NCBI GenBank assembly: GCA_013695495.1
Contig: JACDAK010000329.1
Span: forward strand, 1-8,794
Source of the DNA: Blastocatellia bacterium
Lineage (GTDB): Bacteria; Acidobacteriota; Blastocatellia; Pyrinomonadales; Pyrinomonadaceae
Direction: 5' to 3'
Length of the DNA stretch: 8,794 nucleotides
Shown: positions 1-6,688 of the stretch, one piece after another
Position numbering within the stretch: position 1 is the first letter of the stretch
Layout: the number at the start of each line of letters is the position of its first letter
Notes under the pieces: model-generated
The model's input: only the letters and a program-made list of their open reading frames with translations
Database searches by the model: none
What the model was told of the DNA's origin: nothing
Translations under genes and position numbers: made by a program

Positions 1-341
1 CTCTGCGCGATCCGGAGCGGGCGATGGGTGCGGTAGATGAAATGTTGAGCGAATATGCAAAGCGGCGAGCGTTCCTAATCCCCGAACTGGACAAGATCGA
101 CGGGATCTCATGCCCGATGCCCGAGGGGGCTTTCTATGCCTTTGTAGATGTGAGGGATTTGCTCGGTGACCGGTTCAAGACCTCAGCGGACTTTGCGGAG
201 TTCCTGCTCAAAGAAGCATTCGTCGTCGTAACCGACGGAGCAGGTTTCGGCGCCGAGGGCTTTCTTCGTATCTCTTACGCAAGCTCGATGGCGAATCTCG
301 AGCGAGCTATTGAGCTTGTTAGATCTAAATCATATGCATAA
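1..341 (+). CDS. Pyridoxal-phosphate aminotransferase, class I/II (C-terminal part only)
   Basis: This is the 3' end of an aminotransferase gene; the frame is already open at the left edge (first full codon at base 3), so the ATG at base 24 is internal. About 112 residues are visible. They form the small C-terminal domain of fold-type I PLP enzymes of the AspC/AAT group. A conserved block MPEGAFYAFVD is followed by a short helical region and then the block GAEGFLRISYA. The Arg of LRISYA is the family residue that holds the alpha-carboxylate of the amino acid substrate. The PLP-binding lysine lies upstream, outside the window. Substrate (aspartate, aromatic or other amino acid) cannot be decided from this part. 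The gene ends with TAA at 339-341 and converges on the minus-strand genes to its right. I see no hairpin plus T-run terminator after it. Confidence 0.9.
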   Translation, partial: LRDPERAMGAVDEMLSEYAKRRAFLIPELDKIDGISCPMPEGAFYAFVDVRDLLGDRFKTSADFAEFLLKEAFVVVTDGAGFGAEGFLRISYASSMANLERAIELVRSKSYA

Positions 342-615
342 GCACGCCGTAATCGTCAATTAAAACGTTGGTACAGAGTTGACATCACACAAGTGAACGT
401 TGCCTTCAAAATATGTCGTTAAACGAAAATGGGTTCCGTGACGTTTGTATCGTATAGTCTAAGTCTTTAGGCAAATTGGAAATTGTCAGCGATAAAACCC
501 GAGGCGAAGGTCTGGCCGATCAAATTGAGCGCCGACAATGTAACTATTACGAGTGCTAGGATTTGCTTGAAATAAGGTATAAGTTTCATCGATTTATCGA
601 ATTGCGGTTGAAGTC
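342..615. other. Intergenic stretch between converging genes
   Basis: This gap of about 270 bases is AT-rich and carries no well-supported gene. A perfect TTGACA occurs at 379-384, but no good -10 element follows at 16-18 bases and no gene starts downstream on that strand, so it is probably chance. A 7-base direct repeat (AACGTTG) occurs at 364-370 and 396-402. The only coding signal is a 40-codon hydrophobic frame on the minus strand, listed separately. No intrinsic terminator was recognised for either flanking gene. Confidence 0.5.
467..589 (-). CDS. Possible small hydrophobic / signal-peptide-like protein (40 aa)
   Basis: A minus-strand frame runs from ATG at 589-587 to TAA at 469-467 and encodes 40 residues. 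It starts MKLIPYFKQILALVIV, giving a short N-terminus with two lysines followed by a hydrophobic stretch of about 20 residues, then GQTFASGFIADNFQFA. This looks like a signal peptide or a single membrane segment. It lies 26 bases downstream of the PIG-V remnant on the same strand. There is no Shine-Dalgarno sequence before the ATG, no recognised family, and the length is within what chance gives in AT-rich DNA. It could be a true small membrane protein, the decayed start of a longer exported protein, or nothing. I favour a low but non-zero chance that it is real. Confidence 0.2.
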   Translation of the reverse strand: MKLIPYFKQILALVIVTLSALNLIGQTFASGFIADNFQFA

Positions 616-1485
616 CTAAAATGCCCAAAACCCTTTCCCGAACAAGCTCGAGAAGAACGCTAAATATAAGAGGGAAATTACGCTAAGTATAGCGAATATG
701 TACTTATCCTTACTAAAAATGGAAAAGAGAATAAAGATCGGGAACATGGAAAAAGTATAACGCGGAATGCTAGCCACAAACGTGACGCTAACGATCAGCA
801 GCCAGTTGACTGGAATCGAGGTCGAGTAAACTGGTCGCATAGTAAAGATTGCCGCGATGCCTGCCACGAGTCCAAGCACGATGAAAGTCAGTTCCTGAAC
901 TCCGGCCAGTATGCCGTCACCACCTGTACGCTCAAGCTGGCCTACTGCAGCTTGGACTCCGTCCCAGGGCGTAGTCGACGATATATAGAAAAACTCTTTC
1001 CGTATTTCGATGAAAGCGAATGGGTCTCCAGCGATCGAATAAATAACTGCCAAGTAAACAAAGAACCCTGCAGGGATTAAGCCAATCAAGAGCCAGCGGT
1101 TGTCCCACTTTGCGCCCTTGGAGATCTGATAAACGACTTCTACACCCAACGCTGGCACCAGGACAAGTCCGTTTGCACGAGTCATGCATGCGAGAATTCC
1201 AAGGATCATCGCGACGAGCCATCTATCCTTTCTCGCCGCATAAATACATCCGACCGAAAGAGCCAAAAACAATCCCTCAGTGTAAGGAATATGGAGAAAA
1301 TAGCTGGTCGGAAATATGAGCAGAAACCAAACCGCACGACGGGCTTTCTCCCGACCATGTTCAAGGTCAGCGAGTCGATAGAGTATGATCGCCGCTGCTA
1401 CGCTCGCTAACGTAGCAACAATGAAAGCGCTGTAAACATAGTCCTGAGTGACGTAGGAAAACCCGCGAATCAACCACGGGATCAA
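616..1485 (-). CDS. N-terminally truncated PIG-V-like mannosyltransferase, probable remnant
   Basis: The product is a polytopic membrane protein resembling PIG-V/GPI18-type (GT-C fold) mannosyltransferases, which move mannose from a polyprenyl-phosphate carrier on the outer face of the membrane. Matching blocks are IPWLIRGFSYV at the very start, FPTSYFLHIPYTEGLFLALS (about residues 59-77), the MTRANGLVLVPALG block (about 101-114) and IPRYTFSMFPIFI (about 240-252), separated by several hydrophobic helices. In full-length relatives the FYPLxPxL block comes after an N-terminal region of very roughly 100 residues that holds the WDxxWY-type catalytic motif. That region is absent here. The frame continues only seven codons upstream of the TTG at 1485-1483 (RLAVFYP) and meets TAG at 1509-1507. 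No ATG/GTG start or ribosome binding site is evident. The body has no internal stop. A 60-base sample (721-780) is about 40% G+C by my count against about 68% in a sample of the neighbouring ABC gene (1681-1740), which fits foreign origin or decay. Confidence 0.6.
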   Translation of the reverse strand: MIPWLIRGFSYVTQDYVYSAFIVATLASVAAAIILYRLADLEHGREKARRAVWFLLIFPTSYFLHIPYTEGLFLALSVGCIYAARKDRWLVAMILGILACMTRANGLVLVPALGVEVVYQISKGAKWDNRWLLIGLIPAGFFVYLAVIYSIAGDPFAFIEIRKEFFYISSTTPWDGVQAAVGQLERTGGDGILAGVQELTFIVLGLVAGIAAIFTMRPVYSTSIPVNWLLIVSVTFVASIPRYTFSMFPIFILFSIFSKDKYIFAILSVISLLYLAFFSSLFGKGFWAF

Positions 1486-1519
1486 AGGGTAAAATACAGC
1501 AAGCCGCTAAGTTCGCATT

Positions 1520-1550
1520 CGGCGGAGCCGTTCGAGTCAATCAACTCGAA
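1520..1550 (-). terminator. Two abutting hairpins just after the ABC ATPase gene
   Basis: Two perfect inverted repeats lie end to end, 7 bases downstream of the ATPase stop codon on the minus strand. The first is TTCGAGT / ACTCGAA (1531-1537 with 1544-1550, 6-base loop) and the second is CGGC / GCCG (1520-1523 with 1527-1530, 3-base loop). No T-run follows, so this is not a canonical intrinsic terminator. It may act as an mRNA 3' end or stability structure, or mark the rearrangement junction. Confidence 0.35.
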
Positions 1551-1557
1551 GAGATCA

Positions 1558-3048
1558 CTACCCACCCGTCATCAACAAGCCAATTTCTTCAGGTGAGGTT
1601 GTTTTGGGATCGACTTCGGCGGCTATTTTGCCCTCTCGCATGACGATGAGGCGGTCGGCGAGGGCGGTTACCTCTTCGAGCTCGGCTGAGACGAGGAGGA
1701 CGGCGACGCCGGCGTCGCGCATTTCGATGAGCTTGCGGTGGATAAACTCGATCGCACCGATATCGACGCCGCGCGTCGGCTGTGAAACGAGCAAAAGTTC
1801 GGGTTCAAGTTCAAACTCCCGTCCGATGATCAGCTTTTGCTGGTTACCGCCGGAAAGCGAGCGTGCGGGGAGTGTTCGCACGGGCGGTCGGACGTCGAAT
1901 TTTTCGATGATCTCGCCGGCGAGCTTTGCTACGTATTTCTGATCGATCATCCCGGCGGACGACACCGGCGGCCGGTAATGTGAACCGAGAACCACATTCT
2001 CTGACAGGTCGGAATTGAGCAGGAGCCCGCGGCGGTGGCGGTCTTCCGGAATGTGGCCGATGCCGGATTCTTTTAGCTGGCGGGCGGACATCGCGGTCAC
2101 GTCGCGGCCCTTTAAATTCACGGTTCCTGCGACCGACGGCCGCAAGCCGGCAAGAGACTCGATCAGTTCGGTCTGCCCGTTACCCTCGATGCCTGCGACG
2201 CCGACGATCTCACCGGCGCGCACTGTGAAGCTGACGTCTTCGACCGCAGTGCCATGCTTGCCCTCGACACGCAGTCCGGTAACTTCGAGGACCACGTCAG
2301 CAGGCGACGCCTCGCCCTTTTCGACCCGAAGCAAAACGTCACGGCCGACGATCAAACGTGCAAGATCGGCGGCGGATGTTCCTGCCGTCGCGACTTGTGC
2401 AACGGTCTTGCCGTCGCGCATCACGGTGACCTCGTCAGAGATCGCGAGCACCTCGTCCAGCTTGTGCGTGATGATGATGATGGTCTTGCCCTGCCCTTTC
2501 ATCCGGCGGAGGATGCCGAAAAATTCGCCTATCTCCTGCGGCGTGAGCACGGCCGTGGGCTCATCGAGGATCAAAAGCTCCGCATCCCGGTAAAGTGCCT
2601 TCAAAAGTTCGACCCGCTGCTGAGCGCCGACTGAGAGATCCTCGACAAGAGCATCAGGGTTGACGCCGAGCTTCAGCTCGTCGGAGAGTTTTGCGATCTC
2701 TTTTTTTGCCTGCTCGAGGTCGAGATTCAGCGTCGAACCAGTCTCGGCTCCGAGTATGATATTTTCCGCAACAGTCATCGTGTCGACCAGCATAAAGTGC
2801 TGGTGGACCATACCGATACCGAGGGCGATAGCGTCGTGCGGGCCGCGAATATCCACTGGGTTCCCGCGGAACATGATCTCTCCCATGTCCGGCTGATAGA
2901 AACCGTAGACGATCTTCATGATCGTCGATTTGCCGGCTCCGTTTTCGCCGACGACCGCGTGGATCGTGCCGGCTTCGACCGTGAGCGAAACGTCGTTATT
3001 CGCCACGCAATCACCAAACGCTTTCCTAATGTTTCTGACTTCCAGCAT
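1558..3048 (-). CDS. Nucleoside/simple-sugar-type ABC transporter ATP-binding protein with two nucleotide-binding domains
   Basis: This 496-residue protein is a tandem ABC ATPase of the RbsA/MglA and YufO/NupA type. It powers uptake of nucleosides or simple sugars from the cytoplasmic face of two permeases. Domain 1 (about 1-240) is fully equipped: Walker A GENGAGKST at 34-42, Q-loop Q83, signature LSVGAQQ at 138-144, Walker B LLILDEP at 158-164 and switch H195. Domain 2 (about 253-496) is degenerate as usual in this group. Its Walker A region, GIEGNGQTE (286-294), lacks the lysine. Its Walker B region, LLLVSQPTRGVD (418-429), has Ser-Gln in place of Asp-Glu. Its signature LSGGNQQK (398-405) is intact. 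The SQPTRG form resembles nucleoside (BMP-dependent) transporters more than RbsA. The ATG at 3048 is 9 bases after the BMP gene stop, which indicates a shared transcript. Length is normal. The expected permease genes do not follow. Confidence 0.93.
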   Translation of the reverse strand: MLEVRNIRKAFGDCVANNDVSLTVEAGTIHAVVGENGAGKSTIMKIVYGFYQPDMGEIMFRGNPVDIRGPHDAIALGIGMVHQHFMLVDTMTVAENIILGAETGSTLNLDLEQAKKEIAKLSDELKLGVNPDALVEDLSVGAQQRVELLKALYRDAELLILDEPTAVLTPQEIGEFFGILRRMKGQGKTIIIITHKLDEVLAISDEVTVMRDGKTVAQVATAGTSAADLARLIVGRDVLLRVEKGEASPADVVLEVTGLRVEGKHGTAVEDVSFTVRAGEIVGVAGIEGNGQTELIESLAGLRPSVAGTVNLKGRDVTAMSARQLKESGIGHIPEDRHRRGLLLNSDLSENVVLGSHYRPPVSSAGMIDQKYVAKLAGEIIEKFDVRPPVRTLPARSLSGGNQQKLIIGREFELEPELLLVSQPTRGVDIGAIEFIHRKLIEMRDAGVAVLLVSAELEEVTALADRLIVMREGKIAAEVDPKTTSPEEIGLLMTGG

Positions 3049-3057
3049 CCGTGTCGC

Positions 3058-4116
3058 CTAGTTAGCCATCGCGTCCGTGACCTTGATCTCGCCTTCGACG
3101 ATCTGCGTTCGGGCTTTCTCAACTTGTTCGATCACACTATCCGGAACGAGTCCCGCGTTGTTGTCGTCCATTGCATATGCAACGCCGTCTTTGTCGAGGC
3201 CGAACACGTGAAAGCCGCCTGCGAAGTTGCCCTCCAGCACCGACTGCACCGCGTCAAAAACCGCGTTGTCTACGCGTTTGACCATTGAGGTCAGTACGAA
3301 TCCGGGCTTCACGCCGTTCTGATTCGAATCTACGCCGATGACGAAACGGTTCGGCTGGCCATCGGGGTGCCGGCCGTACTGTTCGACCGCGTCAAACGCG
3401 CCGAGGCCCGAGTTGCCCGCTGCGGTGAAGATAACGTCTGCTCCCTTCTCTATCTGCGACAACGCGAGCTCCTTGCCGCGGCCGGGGTTGTTCCAGGCGT
3501 GATCGGTCACGCCGACGTAATTCGTCTCGATGCGAATATTTGGGTTGATCGCCCGCGCTCCTTCTTCATATCCTTTGTTAAAGCGGTGGATAAGCGGAAT
3601 GTCCATCCCGCCGAGAAACCCCAGCACGCCGGTCCGCGATTTCGAAGCGGCGATCATGCCTACCAAATATGAGCCTTCGTGTTCGCGAAAGACGAGCGAC
3701 GCGACGTTCGCTTTCGGCGTTTTGCCGTCTGCTTCGAAGATGACGCCGTCGACAATGGCAAAGTTGATGTTCGGGTAATCGGTCGCGACCCTCTGCATTA
3801 TCGGTCCTTGCGCGAAGCCGACACCGACGACCAGATCGAAATTCTTTTCAGCAAAGGCACGCATCGCGGGCTCGATGGAGGTCGGGTTGCCGGGCTCTAC
3901 GTCGTAGAGGCAGATGCCCAGTTCCTTTTCGGCACGCTGTGCTCCCTCCCATGCGGCGGCGTTGAACGAACGGTCATTCTTGCCGCCGATGTCGAACACG
4001 ATTCCGACCTTCATGTTACAGTCCTGTCGCCCGGCTGCGGCCTCAAGGTCGCATCCTGCGAATATGGCAGCGGAGAAGACAATAATGGCGATAAAATGCA
4101 GCTTCTTCATTCTCAT
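3058..4116 (-). CDS. BMP-family substrate-binding lipoprotein (nucleoside ABC transporter)
   Basis: This is a periplasmic-binding-type lipoprotein of the BMP/PnrA (Med/TmpC) family, which captures purine or pyrimidine nucleosides and hands them to an ABC importer. The N-terminus has two lysines, a hydrophobic stretch and a lipobox-like IFAGC with Cys22 as the probable lipidation site. The mature part begins with KVGIVFDIGGKNDRSFN, the hallmark N-terminal strand and ligand loop of the family. Later come GKELALSQIEKGADVIFTAAG, the IGVDSNQ block and LTSMVKRVDNAVFDAV, all typical. The length of 352 residues is normal. The ATG at 4116 overlaps the phosphorylase stop in TAATG, implying translational coupling; a second ATG at 4110 (MKKLHF) would also give a good signal peptide. 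Position between a nucleoside phosphorylase and the ABC ATPase supports nucleosides as ligand, but the exact nucleoside cannot be read from the sequence. Confidence 0.92.
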   Translation of the reverse strand: MRMKKLHFIAIIVFSAAIFAGCDLEAAAGRQDCNMKVGIVFDIGGKNDRSFNAAAWEGAQRAEKELGICLYDVEPGNPTSIEPAMRAFAEKNFDLVVGVGFAQGPIMQRVATDYPNINFAIVDGVIFEADGKTPKANVASLVFREHEGSYLVGMIAASKSRTGVLGFLGGMDIPLIHRFNKGYEEGARAINPNIRIETNYVGVTDHAWNNPGRGKELALSQIEKGADVIFTAAGNSGLGAFDAVEQYGRHPDGQPNRFVIGVDSNQNGVKPGFVLTSMVKRVDNAVFDAVQSVLEGNFAGGFHVFGLDKDGVAYAMDDNNAGLVPDSVIEQVEKARTQIVEGEIKVTDAMAN

Positions 4117-5429
4117 TAGATTACATCTATTATCAGAATAGATGCCACAACCGGTTCCGGAGTAATGGTGTAAGCGGTTTGGAATGCCGCAAGCACTGTG
4201 GCGCCCTGCTCATCGGTTCGACAATATATCTCGCCAAGCAGATCACCCTCTCTGACCTCTTCGCCGACCTTGACGTCGCATCGAAAACCGACAGCATGAT
4301 CCACGTCGTCCTCAGCTTTAAGGCGGCCGCCGCCCAGTGCGACCACGCCGTCGCCGATCGCTAGTGCGTCGACCCCCGAAATGTAGCCTGGGGCGGGAGC
4401 CTTGATCGGGACACGTACGAGACTTTCTTCAAAAACGCGTTCGGGCTTTTCGCACACCTTGGGATCGCCGCCCTGAAGTTCGCAGTTCTTGCTAAATTTT
4501 GCAAGGGCTTCGCCGCTGTTGACCGCCTCTTCGACTCGGCTGCGGGCCTTATCCATGCCCCCGGACAAGTCGCTGAGCACGAGCATGTGGGCAGCAAGTT
4601 CGAACGATAACTCGGCAGTATCGCGCCACGCGGGCTCCGTCTCGCCTTGAAGGATGCGGACACATTCGTAAACCTCAAGCGCGTTGCCGACGAAGGCGCC
4701 CAGCGGCTGTGCCATGTTTGAGATGATTGCCTGAGTTTTAACGCCAAAGGCTTCGCCCGTGCGCACCATCGCGGCGGCGAGATCCCGGGCGTCGCCTTCG
4801 CGCTTCATGAACGCCCCGCTGCCGGACTTGACGTCAAGGACAAGCGCGTCGAGTCCCTCGGCAAGCTTTTTTGACATTATCGAGCTGACTATCAGTGGCA
4901 AATATGGCACAGTCGCCGTCGCATCGCGGAGCGCGTAGAGCTTTTTATCTGCCGGCGCAATATCGGACGTTTGGCCGGACATTGCGTACCCGCACATTTT
5001 CAGAACTTCGCGGAATCCTTCGCAGGAAAGATTTACGTTGTAGCCGGGAATGGATTCAAGCTTGTCGAGCGTACCGCCGGTGTGGCCAAGACCGCGTCCT
5101 GAGATCATCGGCACCGTTCCGCCGCACGCAGCAACTATGGGTGCTATAACCAACGACGTTTTGTCGCCAACGCCGCCTGTTGAATGCTTATCGACCTTGG
5201 GCCCTTCGATGCCGCTGAGGTCGAGGATCACGCCGGAGTGCAGCATTGCGTAGGTCAACGCGTCTTGCTCCGCTTGGCTTAGGCCGCGCGTGAACATCGC
5301 CATTAGCAACGCGGCCGTTTGGTAATCTGCCCACGAATCGTCACAGACCCCTTCGATGAAGGAGTCTATTTGTTCCCGCGTAAGCTCGGCGCCGTCGCGT
5401 TTTGCTTCGATTATCTTTTGCGGCCGCAT
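4116..5429 (-). CDS. deoA: Thymidine / pyrimidine-nucleoside phosphorylase
   Basis: The enzyme cleaves thymidine (and perhaps uridine or deoxyuridine) with phosphate to the free base and (deoxy)ribose-1-phosphate in the cytoplasm, for salvage or catabolism. The 437-residue protein has the family layout: a small helical N-terminal domain, the phosphate loop KHSTGGVGDKTS (81-92), the family signature SGRGLGHTGGTLDKLE (110-125), and a C-terminal PYNP domain from about residue 345. Residues R168, S183 and K187 line up with the pyrimidine-binding R171, S186 and K190 of E. coli DeoA, so the active site looks complete. Sequence cannot separate strict thymidine phosphorylase from the broader Pdp type. 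It is the first gene of the salvage operon and overlaps the BMP gene by one base (TAATG). No Shine-Dalgarno sequence precedes its ATG, and an intrinsic terminator ends only 8 bases upstream, so its expression signals are unusual. Confidence 0.95.
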   Translation of the reverse strand: MRPQKIIEAKRDGAELTREQIDSFIEGVCDDSWADYQTAALLMAMFTRGLSQAEQDALTYAMLHSGVILDLSGIEGPKVDKHSTGGVGDKTSLVIAPIVAACGGTVPMISGRGLGHTGGTLDKLESIPGYNVNLSCEGFREVLKMCGYAMSGQTSDIAPADKKLYALRDATATVPYLPLIVSSIMSKKLAEGLDALVLDVKSGSGAFMKREGDARDLAAAMVRTGEAFGVKTQAIISNMAQPLGAFVGNALEVYECVRILQGETEPAWRDTAELSFELAAHMLVLSDLSGGMDKARSRVEEAVNSGEALAKFSKNCELQGGDPKVCEKPERVFEESLVRVPIKAPAPGYISGVDALAIGDGVVALGGGRLKAEDDVDHAVGFRCDVKVGEEVREGDLLGEIYCRTDEQGATVLAAFQTAYTITPEPVVASILIIDVI

Positions 5430-5437
5430 CAGTTTAG

Positions 5438-5479
5438 AAAAAAATGAAAGCTGTCCAAGTTTCGCACAAGGACAGCTTT
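5438..5479 (-). terminator. Intrinsic terminator after ispF, directly before the phosphorylase start
   Basis: On the minus strand a perfect 10-base-pair stem, AAAGCTGTCC / GGACAGCTTT (5479-5470 with 5456-5447, 13-base loop), is followed two bases later by seven T's (5444-5438). This is a textbook rho-independent terminator. It lies about 25 bases beyond the ispF stop, so it should end the yacL-like/ispD/ispF transcript. Only eight bases separate the T-run from the phosphorylase ATG at 5429. Confidence 0.88.
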
Positions 5480-5504
5480 GGTGTCGATTGCGATGTGATT
5501 TCGT

Positions 5505-5984
5505 TTAAGGCTTGTGAAGGAGCACAGTAGCGTCCGCACGGACCGCCCGCCCCTCGCCGACCGCATCAACGCCCTCGCCGGTCTTCGCTTTTACGCTAAT
5601 GTTTTCGGTTTCGGTTATTAGTATCGCGGCGACGTGGGCGCGGATGCGGTCGATATATGGCCGAAGCTTCGGGGCTTCGAGGTGTATCGTGCAATCTGCA
5701 TTTCCAAGCTCGTAGCCGTGTTCGCGCATCAACTCTGCCGCTCGCTTCAGAAACACATGGCTCGACGCATCTCTCCATCGGTCGTCGGTGTTAGGAAAGT
5801 GCGCACCGATGTCTCCCAGAGCAAGTGCACCGAGGATCGCATCTGTCACCGCGTGGAGCAGCACGTCCGCGTCAGAATGACCCTCAGAGCCAAGATCGGA
5901 TTCGATCTCGACACCGCCGATGATGAGCGCGCGGCCCTTGATCAGGCGATGTATGTCCGTTCCGAACCCGACGCGAAACGTCAT
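5505..5984 (-). CDS. ispF: 2-C-methyl-D-erythritol 2,4-cyclodiphosphate synthase (IspF)
   Basis: IspF converts 4-diphosphocytidyl-2-C-methylerythritol 2-phosphate to the 2,4-cyclodiphosphate and CMP, the fifth step of the MEP isoprenoid pathway. The 159-residue length is standard. The zinc ligands are visible as D10 and H12 in GTDIH and H44 in the signature SDADVLLHAVTDAILGA (37-53). AHFPNTDDRW (61-70) is the usual substrate loop. The C-terminal motif reads KAKTGEGVDAVGEG (132-145) rather than the proteobacterial KATTTEKLGFTGR type; a similar EGVD-x-IG form is, as I recall, common in Acidobacteriota. The metal-binding Glu is kept as E137. The start overlaps the ispD stop in ATGA and has a strong ribosome binding site. 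The gene is followed by an intrinsic terminator, so it is the last gene of its operon. Confidence 0.97.
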   Translation of the reverse strand: MTFRVGFGTDIHRLIKGRALIIGGVEIESDLGSEGHSDADVLLHAVTDAILGALALGDIGAHFPNTDDRWRDASSHVFLKRAAELMREHGYELGNADCTIHLEAPKLRPYIDRIRAHVAAILITETENISVKAKTGEGVDAVGEGRAVRADATVLLHKP

Positions 5985-6664
5985 TTGCCCTCCTCATCGC
6001 GCAGCAGTGCTTCCGCGATTATCAGGTCCTCAGGGTGCGTGATCTTGATATTGCACGGGCTTCCGACGACGGCAGTCACCTCGTAGCCTTGCTCTTCGAC
6101 CAGCGAGCTGTCGTCGGTCGCGACCTCGGCGGCATCAGCGTTCTCATAGGCGTCCAAGAGTATCTCGAGATGAAACGCCTGCGGCGTTAAAGCCCGCCGA
6201 AGATTTCTGCGTTCGAGCGTGCCGGCGATCTGGTCGCCGTCGATCTCCTTTATTGTATCCGTGACGTGAGCGACAAGGCATGCTGCCCCCGTTTCGTCCG
6301 CACGGTGGACGACGCGGGTGATATCCTCAATTGTCACCAGCGGCCTTGCTCCGTCGTGCACTGCAACGATCTTCGTTTCCCGGTCGACCTTTTCGAGTCC
6401 CTTTACAACTGACTGTGCACGCGAATCGCCCCCGGCGACGACGGCTGTTAACTTTACGAACTCATGCCCGGCGGCAAGGTTGTGAAACGCATCTATCTGT
6501 TCAGCGGGCAGCACGAGGACGATCGCAGTGATCTCATCGCAGCTCTCAAAACGTTCGATCGTGCGGATCACCACGGGCTTTCCTGATAGTTCGATAAATT
6601 GTTTTGGAGTTTCTGAACTGAAACGCGATCCGCTACCTGCTGCGACGATAATGGCGGTGTTCAT
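5981..6664 (-). CDS. ispD: 2-C-methyl-D-erythritol 4-phosphate cytidylyltransferase (IspD)
   Basis: IspD couples CTP to methylerythritol 4-phosphate in the third step of the MEP pathway. The 227-residue protein starts with the nucleotidyltransferase loop IIVAAGSGSRF (5-15) and PKQF (20-23). R14 and K21 correspond to the catalytic Arg and Lys that stabilise the triphosphate. Further family blocks are VHDGARPLV, the TLERRNLRRALTPQAF region, ATDDSSLVEEQGYEV and the C-terminal NIKITHPEDL with its conserved Lys. The common LWRAQTPQAF block is altered to LRRALTPQAF, a mild variation. The gene lies 24 bases after the stop of the PIN-TRAM gene and overlaps ispF by four bases, so the three are very likely cotranscribed. 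No clear Shine-Dalgarno sequence precedes the ATG at 6664. Confidence 0.97.
   Translation of the reverse strand: MNTAIIVAAGSGSRFSSETPKQFIELSGKPVVIRTIERFESCDEITAIVLVLPAEQIDAFHNLAAGHEFVKLTAVVAGGDSRAQSVVKGLEKVDRETKIVAVHDGARPLVTIEDITRVVHRADETGAACLVAHVTDTIKEIDGDQIAGTLERRNLRRALTPQAFHLEILLDAYENADAAEVATDDSSLVEEQGYEVTAVVGSPCNIKITHPEDLIIAEALLRDEEGK
5989..5994 (-). promoter_or_regulatory. Strong ribosome binding site of ispF
   Basis: The minus strand reads AGGAGG four bases before the ispF ATG, inside the end of ispD. It fixes the ispF start. It stands out because the first genes of transcripts in this window (radA, the SDR, the PIN-TRAM gene, the phosphorylase) have no such site. Confidence 0.85.
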
Positions 6665-6688
6665 GCTGAGAGACGGACGGCCCTTGGT

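Noticed and set aside
379..384. Perfect TTGACA (-35-like) after the aminotransferase gene
   Set aside because: No acceptable -10 element at 16-18 bases and no plus-strand gene downstream.
286..429. Residue-level loss of Walker A Lys and Walker B Glu in the second ATPase domain, considered as gene decay (numbers here are protein residues of the gene at 1558-3048)
   Set aside because: This asymmetry is normal in nucleoside-type tandem ABC ATPases; the first domain is complete.
2015..2593. Long plus-strand frame (192 codons) opposite the ABC ATPase
   Set aside because: It is Ser/Arg/Thr-rich with no domain pattern and lies entirely antisense to a strongly supported gene; G+C-rich codon use makes such shadow frames common.
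2797..3288. Plus-strand frame spanning the ATPase/BMP gene boundary
   Set aside because: It is antisense to two confident genes and shows no recognisable family features.
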